From assembly GCF_004209755.1 (NCBI RefSeq), contig NZ_CP035913.1:7254001-7318000 (forward strand): a stretch of DNA of 64,000 nucleotides, given 5' to 3'. Shown piece by piece: positions 56,460 through 64,000 of this stretch. Made by a program: the position numbers and the translations under genes. This DNA is from Pseudoduganella lutea (GTDB lineage: Bacteria; Pseudomonadota; Gammaproteobacteria; Burkholderiales; Burkholderiaceae_D). Position 1 is the first letter of the stretch. Every line of letters begins with the position of its first letter. The notes beneath the pieces are model-generated. The model was not told where the DNA came from and did no database searches. It was given only the letters and a program-made list of their open reading frames with translations.

Positions 56460-57950
56460 TCAGTTCATCCGGAACTCGTGGGCTGTCGCATCGGCGAACG
56501 ACAGCAGGTCGACCATCGAGAAGCGGTTGCCACGGTCCGCATCCTTGCGGGTCGGCAGCGTTGGCCGCCACTCCGGATCCTGGGTCAGGTAGGACTGCTT
56601 GTCGCCCAGCAGCAGGCCGATCATGACCTCGGCGACGATGCGTCCGCCCACCGGCCCCAGGTGTTCACCCGAGGCTTCCAGTTCGGCTTCCTTGAGGATG
56701 TAGTACCACAGCGGCGTGGCGTGCTGGAGATTCAGCGCGTGCAGTTCGGGAAGCTGTTCGGCCGACAGCGGCGTGACGTGCATCGCCTGCGCGACACGCT
56801 GCCCGGAAGGCAGTGCGAACGTGAGGTGCCGCAGCAGGTTGCGCTGCGCGAGCGACGCCGGATTGCTGGCCGGCGAAGGGTTGGCCACCACGGATGACGG
56901 CAGGGCGAACAGCGCCGTCGACAGCTTCGTGTCGATCCTCTTGTTCGGTTTCACCTGCTCGTCGCCGAAGTCGAAGAAGGTGGACCAGCCCACGAAGCGC
57001 CGCCCGGCGCGGCAGCCGCCGCGCAGGTCTTCCGGATCCGAGACTGAGCCACCCTGGCCGCCGAAGATCATCGCGATGAAGGGCTCGCCGCCGTTGCCGG
57101 TGAAATTGGCGCGGTACGATGGCCGCACCTGGCTGTGCCCGAAGCGGTAGGCCGCCACGGAAAATTCCACGGGAATGAACGGTTCGTTTTTCCACTTGTA
57201 GAACTTCAGGCCGTTGTCCACCACGTCCTTCACGATCGCCTTGCCGCAGGTCAGCGGGAGGAATTCGTGCAGCACGATCCACTGGTAATGCCAGCGCACC
57301 TGGCGCTGCGCTTCGCAGAACAGTTCCGCGCCGCCCAGCCCGAGCGGCGCCAGGTGGTCCACCACCGCATTGTGGAACTTCAGCATGGCCAGGTGCAGTT
57401 GCGAGACGATCAGGTTTTCGTCGTTGCGGGGATCGCCGATCAGCGCGCAGCCCTCGCAGTTCCTCGGCAGGTCATCCTTCATGCCACCGTGCTCGATCAG
57501 GAATTTCGCGGGATTGGCGCGCTGGTACAGGAAGGGATTTGCATCGGGCCCGGCGCCATAGATGCTGTCGAGCGACAGCGTCGGCGTACGGAAATTCGAG
57601 ATGTGTTCGGGATCGGCCTGCCGTTCCAGGCTGGACGTGGGATCGTACGTCATGTCGTGGTCGAGGAACTGGCCCAGGAAGGTCATGCCCGCGCTCATCT
57701 TCGGGTTGTCCTGGTTGTGGATGCCGAGATTGAGATCCGTCACCAGCGCGACCGGTGTCGCGTCCCGCGGGTCGCAAGCATCCATGATGCCGCCGGCGCG
57801 GCCCAGTTCCAGCAGCTTTTCGCGCACCGACGGATTGTCGGAGGCGAACGGTGGAAGGGATCCGAACATCCGCCCGAACTTCCCGCTGTCGTGGTAGCGG
57901 GAACGGGGTGGAATGAAATCGTTGGTGCTCGTGGTGCCGTGGCGTGCCAT
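56460..57950 (-). CDS. Animal-type haem peroxidase
   Basis: A 496-residue member of the peroxidase-cyclooxygenase superfamily. LGQFLDHDMTYDP carries the distal Gln94/His98 pair and the Asp region for haem linkage. SVAAYRFGHSQVR supplies the proximal His near 272, and an Arg/Glu-rich core follows. No signal peptide is seen, so it is cytoplasmic or exported by another route. These enzymes oxidise halides or phenolics with H2O2; the substrate here is unknown. GGGAGA precedes the ATG at 57950. It is convergent with the GH2 gene (13-nt gap). A small HTH gene lies upstream on the same strand after 378 nt. Confidence 0.9.
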   Translation of the reverse strand: MARHGTTSTNDFIPPRSRYHDSGKFGRMFGSLPPFASDNPSVREKLLELGRAGGIMDACDPRDATPVALVTDLNLGIHNQDNPKMSAGMTFLGQFLDHDMTYDPTSSLERQADPEHISNFRTPTLSLDSIYGAGPDANPFLYQRANPAKFLIEHGGMKDDLPRNCEGCALIGDPRNDENLIVSQLHLAMLKFHNAVVDHLAPLGLGGAELFCEAQRQVRWHYQWIVLHEFLPLTCGKAIVKDVVDNGLKFYKWKNEPFIPVEFSVAAYRFGHSQVRPSYRANFTGNGGEPFIAMIFGGQGGSVSDPEDLRGGCRAGRRFVGWSTFFDFGDEQVKPNKRIDTKLSTALFALPSSVVANPSPASNPASLAQRNLLRHLTFALPSGQRVAQAMHVTPLSAEQLPELHALNLQHATPLWYYILKEAELEASGEHLGPVGGRIVAEVMIGLLLGDKQSYLTQDPEWRPTLPTRKDADRGNRFSMVDLLSFADATAHEFRMN

Positions 57951-58328
57951 TGCTGTCTCCCGGTGGATTCGCGTTGTCGCGAAACTGGTTTGCATGGAGG
58001 AAGTGCCTGGACGCCGTCATGCCCGCAAGGCGAGCTCGGGTGCTCCTGGGTTCCGGCTTGCATGTTCCACCCAAGCCTGCCGCCAAGTTGTATTCGTTTG
58101 TCGCTATCGGCTTGAAAACAACATGCGCTGTTCGCCGGAACGCACCGGTTCTCATCGGCCGGTAGCCGACGCGCACAGGCCCTCCGGGCAATGTGCCCGA
58201 AGGCGCATTGTCGATCGACAGCGACGCTCCCCGGCCGGCGGCCGGGCAATGCCCGCACCGCATGGCCGTTCCGCGTGCCCGTGTTGCTGTGCGACTCAGC
58301 GACCCATTATTTGCCTGCCGCCTCGGGA
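57951..58328. other. 378-nt gap with no supported gene
   Basis: Between the peroxidase start and the small HTH gene's stop, both on the minus strand. It presumably holds the peroxidase promoter. A few short inverted repeats occur (for example GGCCGGCGGCCGG near 58230), but no clear terminator, operator or coding frame was found. Confidence 0.5.
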
Positions 58329-58664
58329 TCAGCTGCCCAGGTGCTGATCGTCCGGTTGCTGCGCCGATTTCGGCCGGAACTCCTGGGGGCTCATGCGCAT
58401 GCGGCCACGCCGGTCGCCCATCAGGTCGCGCAATTCCCGGATCGGAATGCCGCTTGCTTCGTGCATGCGCAGCAGGATCGTGGCACCGACCGGCAAGCGG
58501 CCATGGCGGATCTTGCTGAGCACGGGCGGCGCCACTTCGAGCGCGCGCGAGAGGGCCGCATCGTTCTTGGCGCTGAGCCGCTCGGCCAGGGTGTCAAGCA
58601 GCCGCCCCGGGTTGTAGGCACCGACATCGTGATCGGCGCCACCATTGTTGAGTAGGGGTTCCAT
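58329..58664 (-). CDS. Small XRE-like helix-turn-helix protein
   Basis: A 111-residue protein. The central part, RLLDTLAERLSAKNDAALSR then VAPPVLSKIRHGRLPVGATI, fits a Cro/CI-type five-helix HTH, followed by LLRMHEASGIPIRELRDLMG. The N- and C-terminal tails are short and polar. It may regulate the peroxidase gene 378 nt downstream on the same strand, or its own promoter in the AT-rich DNA upstream (58665-58860). AAGGAGAAC precedes tandem ATGs at 58667 and 58664; spacing favours the second. Confidence 0.8.
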   Translation of the reverse strand: MEPLLNNGGADHDVGAYNPGRLLDTLAERLSAKNDAALSRALEVAPPVLSKIRHGRLPVGATILLRMHEASGIPIRELRDLMGDRRGRMRMSPQEFRPKSAQQPDDQHLGS

Positions 58665-58883
58665 CATGTTCTCCTTGTCAATTGCTACCAGGCCGATATG
58701 CAGGCGAAGCAATGCAAATCAACAGGGTAATGACGAAAAATCAGGGGTTTTTGAGTAACGATATAAAAGGTTTAAACATTATTAAAAGATAACCGTAATC
58801 AACTGCCAACCTGTGAGCTTTGCCAGATTTTTAACTTCTTAATTTCTGGTTATTGTTCAATCGCTATCGGTTTGCGCTAAAAT

Positions 58884-58911
58884 GCCGTCCGCCGTCCGCC
58901 GTCCGCCGTCC
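58884..58911. repeat. GCCGTCC heptamer x4
   Basis: Four perfect 7-bp units in the leader of the PhnD-like gene, 50 nt before its start codon. A 7-bp unit could alter promoter or leader spacing if copy number changes. Confidence 0.85.
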
Positions 58912-58961
58912 GCCGGGCGGCCCTTCCCTGCGTCTGCCAACGCGCCATCGATGGAGCCCTG

Positions 58962-59858
58962 ATGTACCCGACCCGAACCGCCGGCCTGCTGGCCGCCTGC
59001 TGTGTTGCGCATGCCGCCTGTGCTGCGCCCGCATCCGACAGCGCGGCCCCGCAAGCCCCTTCGGCTCCCGCTTTGTCACCTGCTATTTCACCTGTTTACC
59101 AGTTTTCCCCGGTCAACCAGTACAACGTCCAGATCACCGCCAGTTACTGGAATCCCATCATGGAATACGTGTCGCAGGCCAGCGGCGTCATGATTCGCCT
59201 GAAGCTCGGCCGCACATCCGCCGATACCACCAGTTTCGTGCTGGCGCAGGAAGTGGACTTTGCCTTCACCAACCATCTGTTCGCGCCGGAACGCTCGCGG
59301 ATGGGCTGGCGCGTGCTGGCGCGCCGCAGCGGCAACCCGGTGCGCTCGCAGATCGTCACGCTGGCCAACTCGCCGGTACGCGACCTTGCCGGGCTGGCCG
59401 GTGCCGACGTCGCGTTTCCCGGCCCCGAGGCAATCGTGGCCTACAAGGTCAGCTACGCCGAACTGCTGCGGCGCGCCGTGCCCGTGAACGTGGTTTTCGC
59501 CGGCAATATGGATGGGGCCTTTGCCCAGCTCGTCAGCGGCAAGGCGCGCGCGGTGGGCGCCAATTCGCAGCTGGCCGCGTCGTTCATGGCCCGTACCCGG
59601 CAGCCGCTGCGCGTGCTGTGGCAATCGGAACCGTTCACCGACCTGGCGCTGATGGTGTCGCCGCGCGTGCCGGCCGCAACGGCCGAGGCAGTGGCGCGCG
59701 CCTTCACCGGCATGGCCGACGACCCGCGCGGGCGCGGCGTGTTGGCCGAAGCGGCCGCGCTGGTCAAGACCGCGCCCTTCGCCTTCGTGCCGGCGAGCGA
59801 GGCCGACTACGGCGCCTACCGCGAATTCTACGGCCGCATCCCGGCCAGCCTGCGTTGA
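58962..59858 (+). CDS. PhnD-like periplasmic binding protein
   Basis: A 298-residue exported protein of the phosphate/phosphonate-binding (PhnD) type II fold. The signal peptide (about 1-21) ends HAACAAP. After a Ala/Pro-rich linker come YNVQITASYWNPIMEYVS, FAFTNHLFAPERS, DLAGLAGADVAFPGP and AGNMDGAFAQLVSGKARAVG (shortened: DGAFAQLVSGKARA), all characteristic of PhnD-like proteins. The GGDEF-EAL gene starts 2 nt after its stop, so the two are co-translated. It probably binds a ligand and signals through the partner's periplasmic domain, rather than feeding an ABC transporter, since no permease is nearby. GGAG lies 5 nt before the ATG. Confidence 0.85.
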   Translation: MYPTRTAGLLAACCVAHAACAAPASDSAAPQAPSAPALSPAISPVYQFSPVNQYNVQITASYWNPIMEYVSQASGVMIRLKLGRTSADTTSFVLAQEVDFAFTNHLFAPERSRMGWRVLARRSGNPVRSQIVTLANSPVRDLAGLAGADVAFPGPEAIVAYKVSYAELLRRAVPVNVVFAGNMDGAFAQLVSGKARAVGANSQLAASFMARTRQPLRVLWQSEPFTDLALMVSPRVPAATAEAVARAFTGMADDPRGRGVLAEAAALVKTAPFAFVPASEADYGAYREFYGRIPASLR

Positions 59859-59860
59859 CG

Positions 59861-62614
59861 ATGGCCGCGCTGCGCCGCCTGACCCCGCGCACGCTGTGGG
59901 GCCGCATGCTCGCGCTGTACAGCGCCACGCTGCTGTGCTTTCTCGTCCTGGGGCTGGGTACCTATTACCACCTGCAGTTCACGCGCGAGATCGAGGACGT
60001 GCAGGACACGGCCGGCATGCTGGCCGAGGTGGCGTTGCAGGCTGTCGAGGACAGCGTCGTCGTCGGCGACTACGACACGGTGCAGCGCACGCTGGCCAAG
60101 ACGCTGCACTACTCGCCGTTCCAGTCCGCCGCATTCATCGACGTGGGCGGCCATACGCTGCGCATCGCCGCGCCGCCGCGCGAAGGCGGCGTGCCGCCCG
60201 CCTTCATCGTCGACATGGTGGCGGCCCGGCTGTACGACGTCAACCGGCCGATCACCGTGGGCGGCCGCGATTACGGGGTGATGCGGCTCACTTTCGACGA
60301 TGCCGAGATCGCCGAGCGGCTGTGGCACCTGATGCGCGATGCGGCCTGGCTGGCGGCCGCCTGCGTGCTGCTGTCGCTGTTCGCGATGCACCGCCTGCTG
60401 CGCCGCTGGCTCGGCCAGTTGACGCGGCTGCAGCGCTACGAAGCCGACCTGTCGGCCGGCGTGGCCGAAGCCGCCGCCCGCTCCGGCGACGCGCCGCTGG
60501 AGATCGAACAGGCGATGCGCGCCGTGGACCGCATCACGCACAGCATCCGCAGCCGCTTCGACGAGCGCATCGACACGCTCATCGACTCGCTGATCCAGCA
60601 CAAGAGCGCGCTCGACGAGGCATGCAGCGTGTGCGAGCTCGATCCGGCGGGTCGCATCGTCGCCGCCAACGACCGCTACGTGACCGCTTCGGGCCATACG
60701 CGCGAGGAGCTGCTGGCGATGCCGATCGACCAGATCGGCGAGCTGCTGGAACCGCGGCGCCAGGGCCTGCACGGTGCCTCCACGCTGACCTGCGAGGTGC
60801 GGCTGGTGGACCGGTCCGGCCGGCCGCGCTGGCACCGACGCACCGTGGTGCCGATCTTCGATGCCGCGCGCAACGTGGAGAAATACATCTGCATCGAGAT
60901 CGACATCACCGACCGCCGCCGCAGCGAGCACCTGGCGCTGGCCCACGCGCGCAAGCACGAGCAGGCCGCCGCATTCGCTCGCTGTGCGCTGGTGGAATCG
61001 GACTACGAGACGCTGTGCCGCCTGCTCGTGCGCGCGGCGGCGGTCGGCCTGGAGGCCGATTGCGCCGCGCTGCTGCAGCAGGCCGAAAAGAGGACCATCT
61101 GCGTGGCAGTGTGGCCGCCCCTCTACCCTGCCCGGTCGGCGCCCCGCGACAGCGCGGACCGCGCCGAGGTGGCGCTGCGCTGGGGCGACGCGCATGGCGT
61201 GCTGGCCGTGCAGGGTGCCCATGACGAGGCGTTCACGGACCACGATCGTCACTTCCTCGACAGCCTTGCCGGCACCTTCGCCAACGCGGTAGAGCGCCAT
61301 GACAGCAGTACGCGGCTGCGCTACCTGGCCACGCACGATCCGCTGACGGCGCTGCCGAACCGCGCCGCGTTCGGCGACCGGCTGGAAAGCACGATCGCCG
61401 CCGGCAATGCCGTGCAGCTGCTGGTCATCGACCTGGATCACTTCAAGAACGTCAACGACACGCTCGGCCATGCGGCCGGCGACGCCCTGCTGGTCGAGGC
61501 GGCGCAGCGGCTGCGCGCCGGCGTGCCGCCGCGCGCGTTCGTCGCCCGACTGGGGGGCGACGAATTCGCCGTGATCTGCCCGCCCGGCTTTCCGGACGAC
61601 GGCGCCGACGCCTGCGCCGAAGCGCTGGTGGACAGCCTGGATCGCCCTTTCGTGCTCGATGGCCGCGAGGTGTTCATCGGCGCCAGCATCGGCATCGCGT
61701 GCGCGCCGCGCGACGGCCATGCGGCCGAGGACCTGGTGCGCAACGCCGACACGGCAATGTATGCCGCCAAGCAGCACGGGCGCGCGCGCGGCTGCCGTTT
61801 CCGCAGCGAGATGAACGAGCGCGTGGCGTACCGCGTGGCGCTCGAATCCGGGCTGCGCGGCGCACTGGACCGGGGCGAATTCACGCTGGCCTACCAGCCG
61901 AAGCAGGATGTGGCGTCCGGCCGGCTGACGGGCTTCGAGGCGCTGCTGCGCTGGCATGGCCCGCTGGGCCCCGTACAACCCGCCGAGTTCGTGCCGGTGC
62001 TGGAAGACACGGGCCTGATCCTGCCTGTCGGGGCCTGGGTGATCCGCTCCGTGTGCGCCCAGGTGCGCGCATGGCGCGATGCCGGCATGCCGCCGGTGCC
62101 CGTGGCGGTCAACCTGTCGGCCCGCCAGTTCCAGCAGGAAGACCTGGTCGACGCGATCCTCGCGGCGGCGCGCGATGCCGGCATCGCGCCGGGCGCGCTG
62201 GAATTCGAACTCACGGAAACGATGCTGATGAGCGATCCGGCCGTGTCCGAAGGTATCCTGCTGCGCCTGAAGGCGGCCGGCATCGGGCTGTCGATCGACG
62301 ATTTCGGCACCGGTTATTCGAGCCTGTCCTACCTGAAGCGCTTCCCCCTCGACGCACTGAAGATCGACCGCGCCTTCGTGCGCGACCTGCCGGAGGACAG
62401 CGAGGACCTGGCGATCACGCGCGCCGTCATCGCGCTGGCGCACAGCCTGGGATTGCGGGTGATCGCCGAAGGCGTCGAGGATGCCGCCCAGCTGGCATCG
62501 CTGCGGGCCAACGGCTGCGACGAGATCCAGGGCTATCTGTACGGCGAGCCGCTGCCGGCCGAGGCGTGCCTGGCGATCTTCGCGGGGCGGGCGGTGGAGC
62601 AGACGGTGGCTTGA
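59861..62614 (+). CDS. PAS-GAF-GGDEF-EAL c-di-GMP regulator
   Basis: A 917-residue inner-membrane protein. TM1 (about 17-37), periplasmic sensor (about 40-150), TM2 (about 155-178), PAS (about 245-360, VCELDPAGRIVAANDRY), GAF (about 370-480), GGDEF (about 485-650, intact LGGDEFAV and DLDHFKNVNDTLGH), and EAL (about 660-905, [28 protein letters not shown]). Both catalytic sets are intact, so it can in principle act as cyclase and phosphodiesterase. ATG 59861 follows the PhnD-like gene by 2 nt; the binding protein likely docks on the sensor domain to set activity. Confidence 0.93.
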   Translation: MAALRRLTPRTLWGRMLALYSATLLCFLVLGLGTYYHLQFTREIEDVQDTAGMLAEVALQAVEDSVVVGDYDTVQRTLAKTLHYSPFQSAAFIDVGGHTLRIAAPPREGGVPPAFIVDMVAARLYDVNRPITVGGRDYGVMRLTFDDAEIAERLWHLMRDAAWLAAACVLLSLFAMHRLLRRWLGQLTRLQRYEADLSAGVAEAAARSGDAPLEIEQAMRAVDRITHSIRSRFDERIDTLIDSLIQHKSALDEACSVCELDPAGRIVAANDRYVTASGHTREELLAMPIDQIGELLEPRRQGLHGASTLTCEVRLVDRSGRPRWHRRTVVPIFDAARNVEKYICIEIDITDRRRSEHLALAHARKHEQAAAFARCALVESDYETLCRLLVRAAAVGLEADCAALLQQAEKRTICVAVWPPLYPARSAPRDSADRAEVALRWGDAHGVLAVQGAHDEAFTDHDRHFLDSLAGTFANAVERHDSSTRLRYLATHDPLTALPNRAAFGDRLESTIAAGNAVQLLVIDLDHFKNVNDTLGHAAGDALLVEAAQRLRAGVPPRAFVARLGGDEFAVICPPGFPDDGADACAEALVDSLDRPFVLDGREVFIGASIGIACAPRDGHAAEDLVRNADTAMYAAKQHGRARGCRFRSEMNERVAYRVALESGLRGALDRGEFTLAYQPKQDVASGRLTGFEALLRWHGPLGPVQPAEFVPVLEDTGLILPVGAWVIRSVCAQVRAWRDAGMPPVPVAVNLSARQFQQEDLVDAILAAARDAGIAPGALEFELTETMLMSDPAVSEGILLRLKAAGIGLSIDDFGTGYSSLSYLKRFPLDALKIDRAFVRDLPEDSEDLAITRAVIALAHSLGLRVIAEGVEDAAQLASLRANGCDEIQGYLYGEPLPAEACLAIFAGRAVEQTVA

Positions 62615-62701
62615 TCGGGACGGAAAAGAAGCGCGCACATTTGCGGCACGCGAAAGTCTGCCAGCCAGTCGACGGCGCTTGCAATCGCCCCAACAGCGAA
62701 C

Positions 62702-62832
62702 GGCCGGGGTCTGACCCGGCGGGGCTTTGCCGGGATTTCAAGGAGCACCGCTCCTTGCCGGCAAAGCGGTGCTGGCCTGCAGGCCAGCACTCCTCCCTGA
62801 CCCCGGATTTTGCCTGTGGGTGTCGGACACCG
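62702..62832. repeat. Composite palindromic repeat (families A and B)
   Basis: GGGGTCTGACCC (62706-62717) is paired with CTGACCCCGG (62797-62806). Inside are GCTTTGCCGG / CCGGCAAAGC, an AGGAG-CTCCT hairpin (62741-62755) and a perfect 22-bp palindrome (62769-62790, GTGCTGGCCTG and complement). A family B half (GGTGTCGGACACC) follows at 62819-62831. It lies between the convergent GGDEF-EAL and SRAP genes. Confidence 0.65.
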
Positions 62833-62850
62833 CTGCCCGACCACTGCGGG

Positions 62851-63543
62851 CTAGAACAACTGCGCCTGCGGCGGCTCCTCTTTCCCCGCCAGTGGCGCCG
62901 GCCCGGCCACCAGCAGGCCATCTTCCGGCAGCACCAGCAGGCGCCGCGCCGCGTCGGCATCGCGGCAGTGCAGCCAGTCGTCCCATCGTTCCGGAGGCAG
63001 CGGCACGAGGGCGCGTTTTTCGTCGCCAGGGCGGTGGAACCGCGACAGCAGCGGGTGCGCGTCGGCATTGACGGTCAGCTGCGTGAACGAACACACCCGG
63101 CGCCCGTCCGGCTCTTCCCAGGCGCGCCACAGGCCGGCCACGGCCAGCGGTGCGCCATCGGCGCGGCCGATCGACCAGCGCTGGTGCCGGCCGCTCTCGT
63201 AGTTCGGCTCGAACCAGCGCTCCATGGGCACCAGGCAAAAGCGAAAGCGCATCCACGCCTCGCGGTAGCTGGCCAGCTCGGCGGCCGTCTCGCTGCGCGC
63301 ATTCATCGTCGAGTAGGCGCGGCTGCCGGGCGCCAGGCGGTGCTGCGGCACCATGCCGTAGGTGCCCACGAGGCAGCGGCGGCCTTCGGGCGCGGCGATG
63401 ACGATCGGTGCCGCATAATCCTGCCACACCTCATCTTCCCACTCGCCGCGCGGGGCGAACGGCGTCTGTTGCCCGGTTGTTCCCTCCGAGGCGGCAAAGC
63501 GCGCCAGGCTCTCCTTTTTTACCGTCACATAATTCACGCACAT
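62851..63543 (-). CDS. yedK: SRAP peptidase (YedK/HMCES-like)
   Basis: A 230-residue SOS-response-associated peptidase. Met removal exposes Cys2 (MCVNYVTV), which forms a thiazolidine crosslink with abasic sites in single-stranded DNA. NARSET provides the conserved Asn and Glu regions, WRMVP-like features appear as CLVPMERWFEP, and LLSRFHRP supplies the His. It shields abasic sites during replication. AAGGAG before the ATG fixes the start at 63543; an upstream extension lacks family resemblance and would hide Cys2. It is divergent from the MFS gene. Confidence 0.9.
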   Translation of the reverse strand: MCVNYVTVKKESLARFAASEGTTGQQTPFAPRGEWEDEVWQDYAAPIVIAAPEGRRCLVGTYGMVPQHRLAPGSRAYSTMNARSETAAELASYREAWMRFRFCLVPMERWFEPNYESGRHQRWSIGRADGAPLAVAGLWRAWEEPDGRRVCSFTQLTVNADAHPLLSRFHRPGDEKRALVPLPPERWDDWLHCRDADAARRLLVLPEDGLLVAGPAPLAGKEEPPQAQLF

Positions 63544-63683
63544 GCGCCATCTCCTTTCCGGGCGCATGGTAGCAGGCATCATGGAAAATGGTGCCATGCA
63601 TCATCGATTGCGCTACCAGCGACGTGTCTTTTTTGCCGCTTGCTATGCTATTGTTGCGGTCCATTCGATATGATTGCGCAAAC

Positions 63684-64000
63684 ATGCATACCAAGAAAAT
63701 ACGGGGACTGCGCTGGTGGATGATCGGACTGGTCATGCTCGGCGCCATCATCAACTACCTGACGCGCAGCACGCTGGCCGTGGCGGCGCCCACGCTGCTC
63801 ACCGACCTGGACATCACCACGCAAGAGTATTCATACATCACGGCGGCCTTCCAGGGCACGATCATGCTGCAGCCGCTGTGCGGCTACGTGCTGGACGTGA
63901 TCGGCCTGAAATACGGCTTTGCGATGTTCGCCACGGCATGGTCGCTGATCTGCATGGCGCACGGCATGGCCACCAACTGGCAGACGCTGGCGTTCCTGCG
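63684..64000 (+). CDS. ACS-family MFS transporter (hexuronate type), 5' part only
   Basis: The first 105 codons of a membrane transporter, cut by the window edge. MLGAIINYLTRSTLAVAAPT in TM1 is characteristic of ExuT/galactonate-type anion:cation symporters, and the TM2-3 region has YITAAFQGTIMLQPLCGY. It probably imports hexuronate or aldonate, which fits the KdgK-like kinase in the window. The upstream 140 nt to the divergent SRAP gene holds the promoter. The rest of the gene, and any uronate-catabolic partners, lie to the right. Confidence 0.82.
   Translation, partial: MHTKKIRGLRWWMIGLVMLGAIINYLTRSTLAVAAPTLLTDLDITTQEYSYITAAFQGTIMLQPLCGYVLDVIGLKYGFAMFATAWSLICMAHGMATNWQTLAFL

Noticed and set aside
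57944..58165. 73-codon plus-strand frame in the gap before the peroxidase
   Set aside because: No ribosome-binding site, no recognisable domain, and composition like non-coding DNA.
58853..59860. N-terminal extension that would fuse upstream DNA to the GGDEF-EAL protein
   Set aside because: It overlaps the whole PhnD-like gene in another frame; ATG 59861 right after that gene's stop is the natural start.

Overview
The window reads as chromosome of a high-GC betaproteobacterium of the family Oxalobacteraceae, most likely the Massilia / Duganella / Pseudoduganella group. This is inferred from the strong GC3 bias, a PEP-CTERM sorting signal, abundant TonB-dependent receptors and c-di-GMP enzymes, and the intergenic palindromes built on GGGGTCAGTCCC and GGTGTCGGACA. 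No rRNA, tRNA, CRISPR array, prophage or intact insertion sequence was seen. The content suggests a free-living degrader of plant or other complex polysaccharides.

Layout. 1-6.8 kb: a TonB-dependent receptor cut by the window edge, its DeoR-type regulator, and a divergent TctDE-like two-component system coupled to a sugar-binding protein. 6.8-12.4 kb: a composite palindromic element, a secreted beta-helix protein, and a small secreted protein coupled to a GH3 glucosidase; both units share an ATTAAC-N5/6-GTTAAT palindrome upstream. 12.4-16.3 kb: an aromatic-acid MFS transporter with a PcaR/PobR-like operator, and a patatin-PPK2 pair. 16.4-21.8 kb: a KfrA-like DNA-binding protein, a 1239-residue SdrD-repeat protein of type I secretion style, and a PEP-CTERM protein with a Cys/Gln signature like internal-thioester adhesins. 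21.8-30.2 kb: a YghU-type GST, a ROK regulator divergent from a large TonB receptor with four LacI-type palindromes between them, a diguanylate cyclase, and a KdgK-like sugar kinase. 30.4-37.4 kb: a chemoreceptor, a MarR regulator with a Cys cluster, and a TonB receptor / YfiR / GGDEF-EAL operon.

37.7-46.3 kb: a GH2 enzyme, a small RHH + RAMA-like protein, 1.3 kb of non-coding repeats (three 123-bp folded elements plus 8-bp arrays), a GH3 xylosidase-type enzyme and a DUF4406-like protein. 46.3-52.5 kb: a candidate small RNA, a dCACHE-GGDEF cyclase, and a MASE1 hybrid kinase whose receiver is split off by a frameshift at a C5 run. 52.5-64 kb: a GntR regulator divergent from a second GH2, an animal-type haem peroxidase, a small HTH protein, a PhnD-like binding protein coupled to a PAS-GAF-GGDEF-EAL protein, an SRAP (YedK) peptidase, and the start of a hexuronate-type MFS transporter.

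How the parts fit. Outer-membrane receptors, GH2/GH3 enzymes, KdgK and the hexuronate-type transporter form scattered polysaccharide and uronate utilisation modules, each with a local regulator. Four c-di-GMP enzymes, two of them coupled to periplasmic proteins (YfiR, PhnD-like), link outside signals to surface behaviour. The SdrD/PEP-CTERM pair and the 123-bp repeat locus are the least explained parts.
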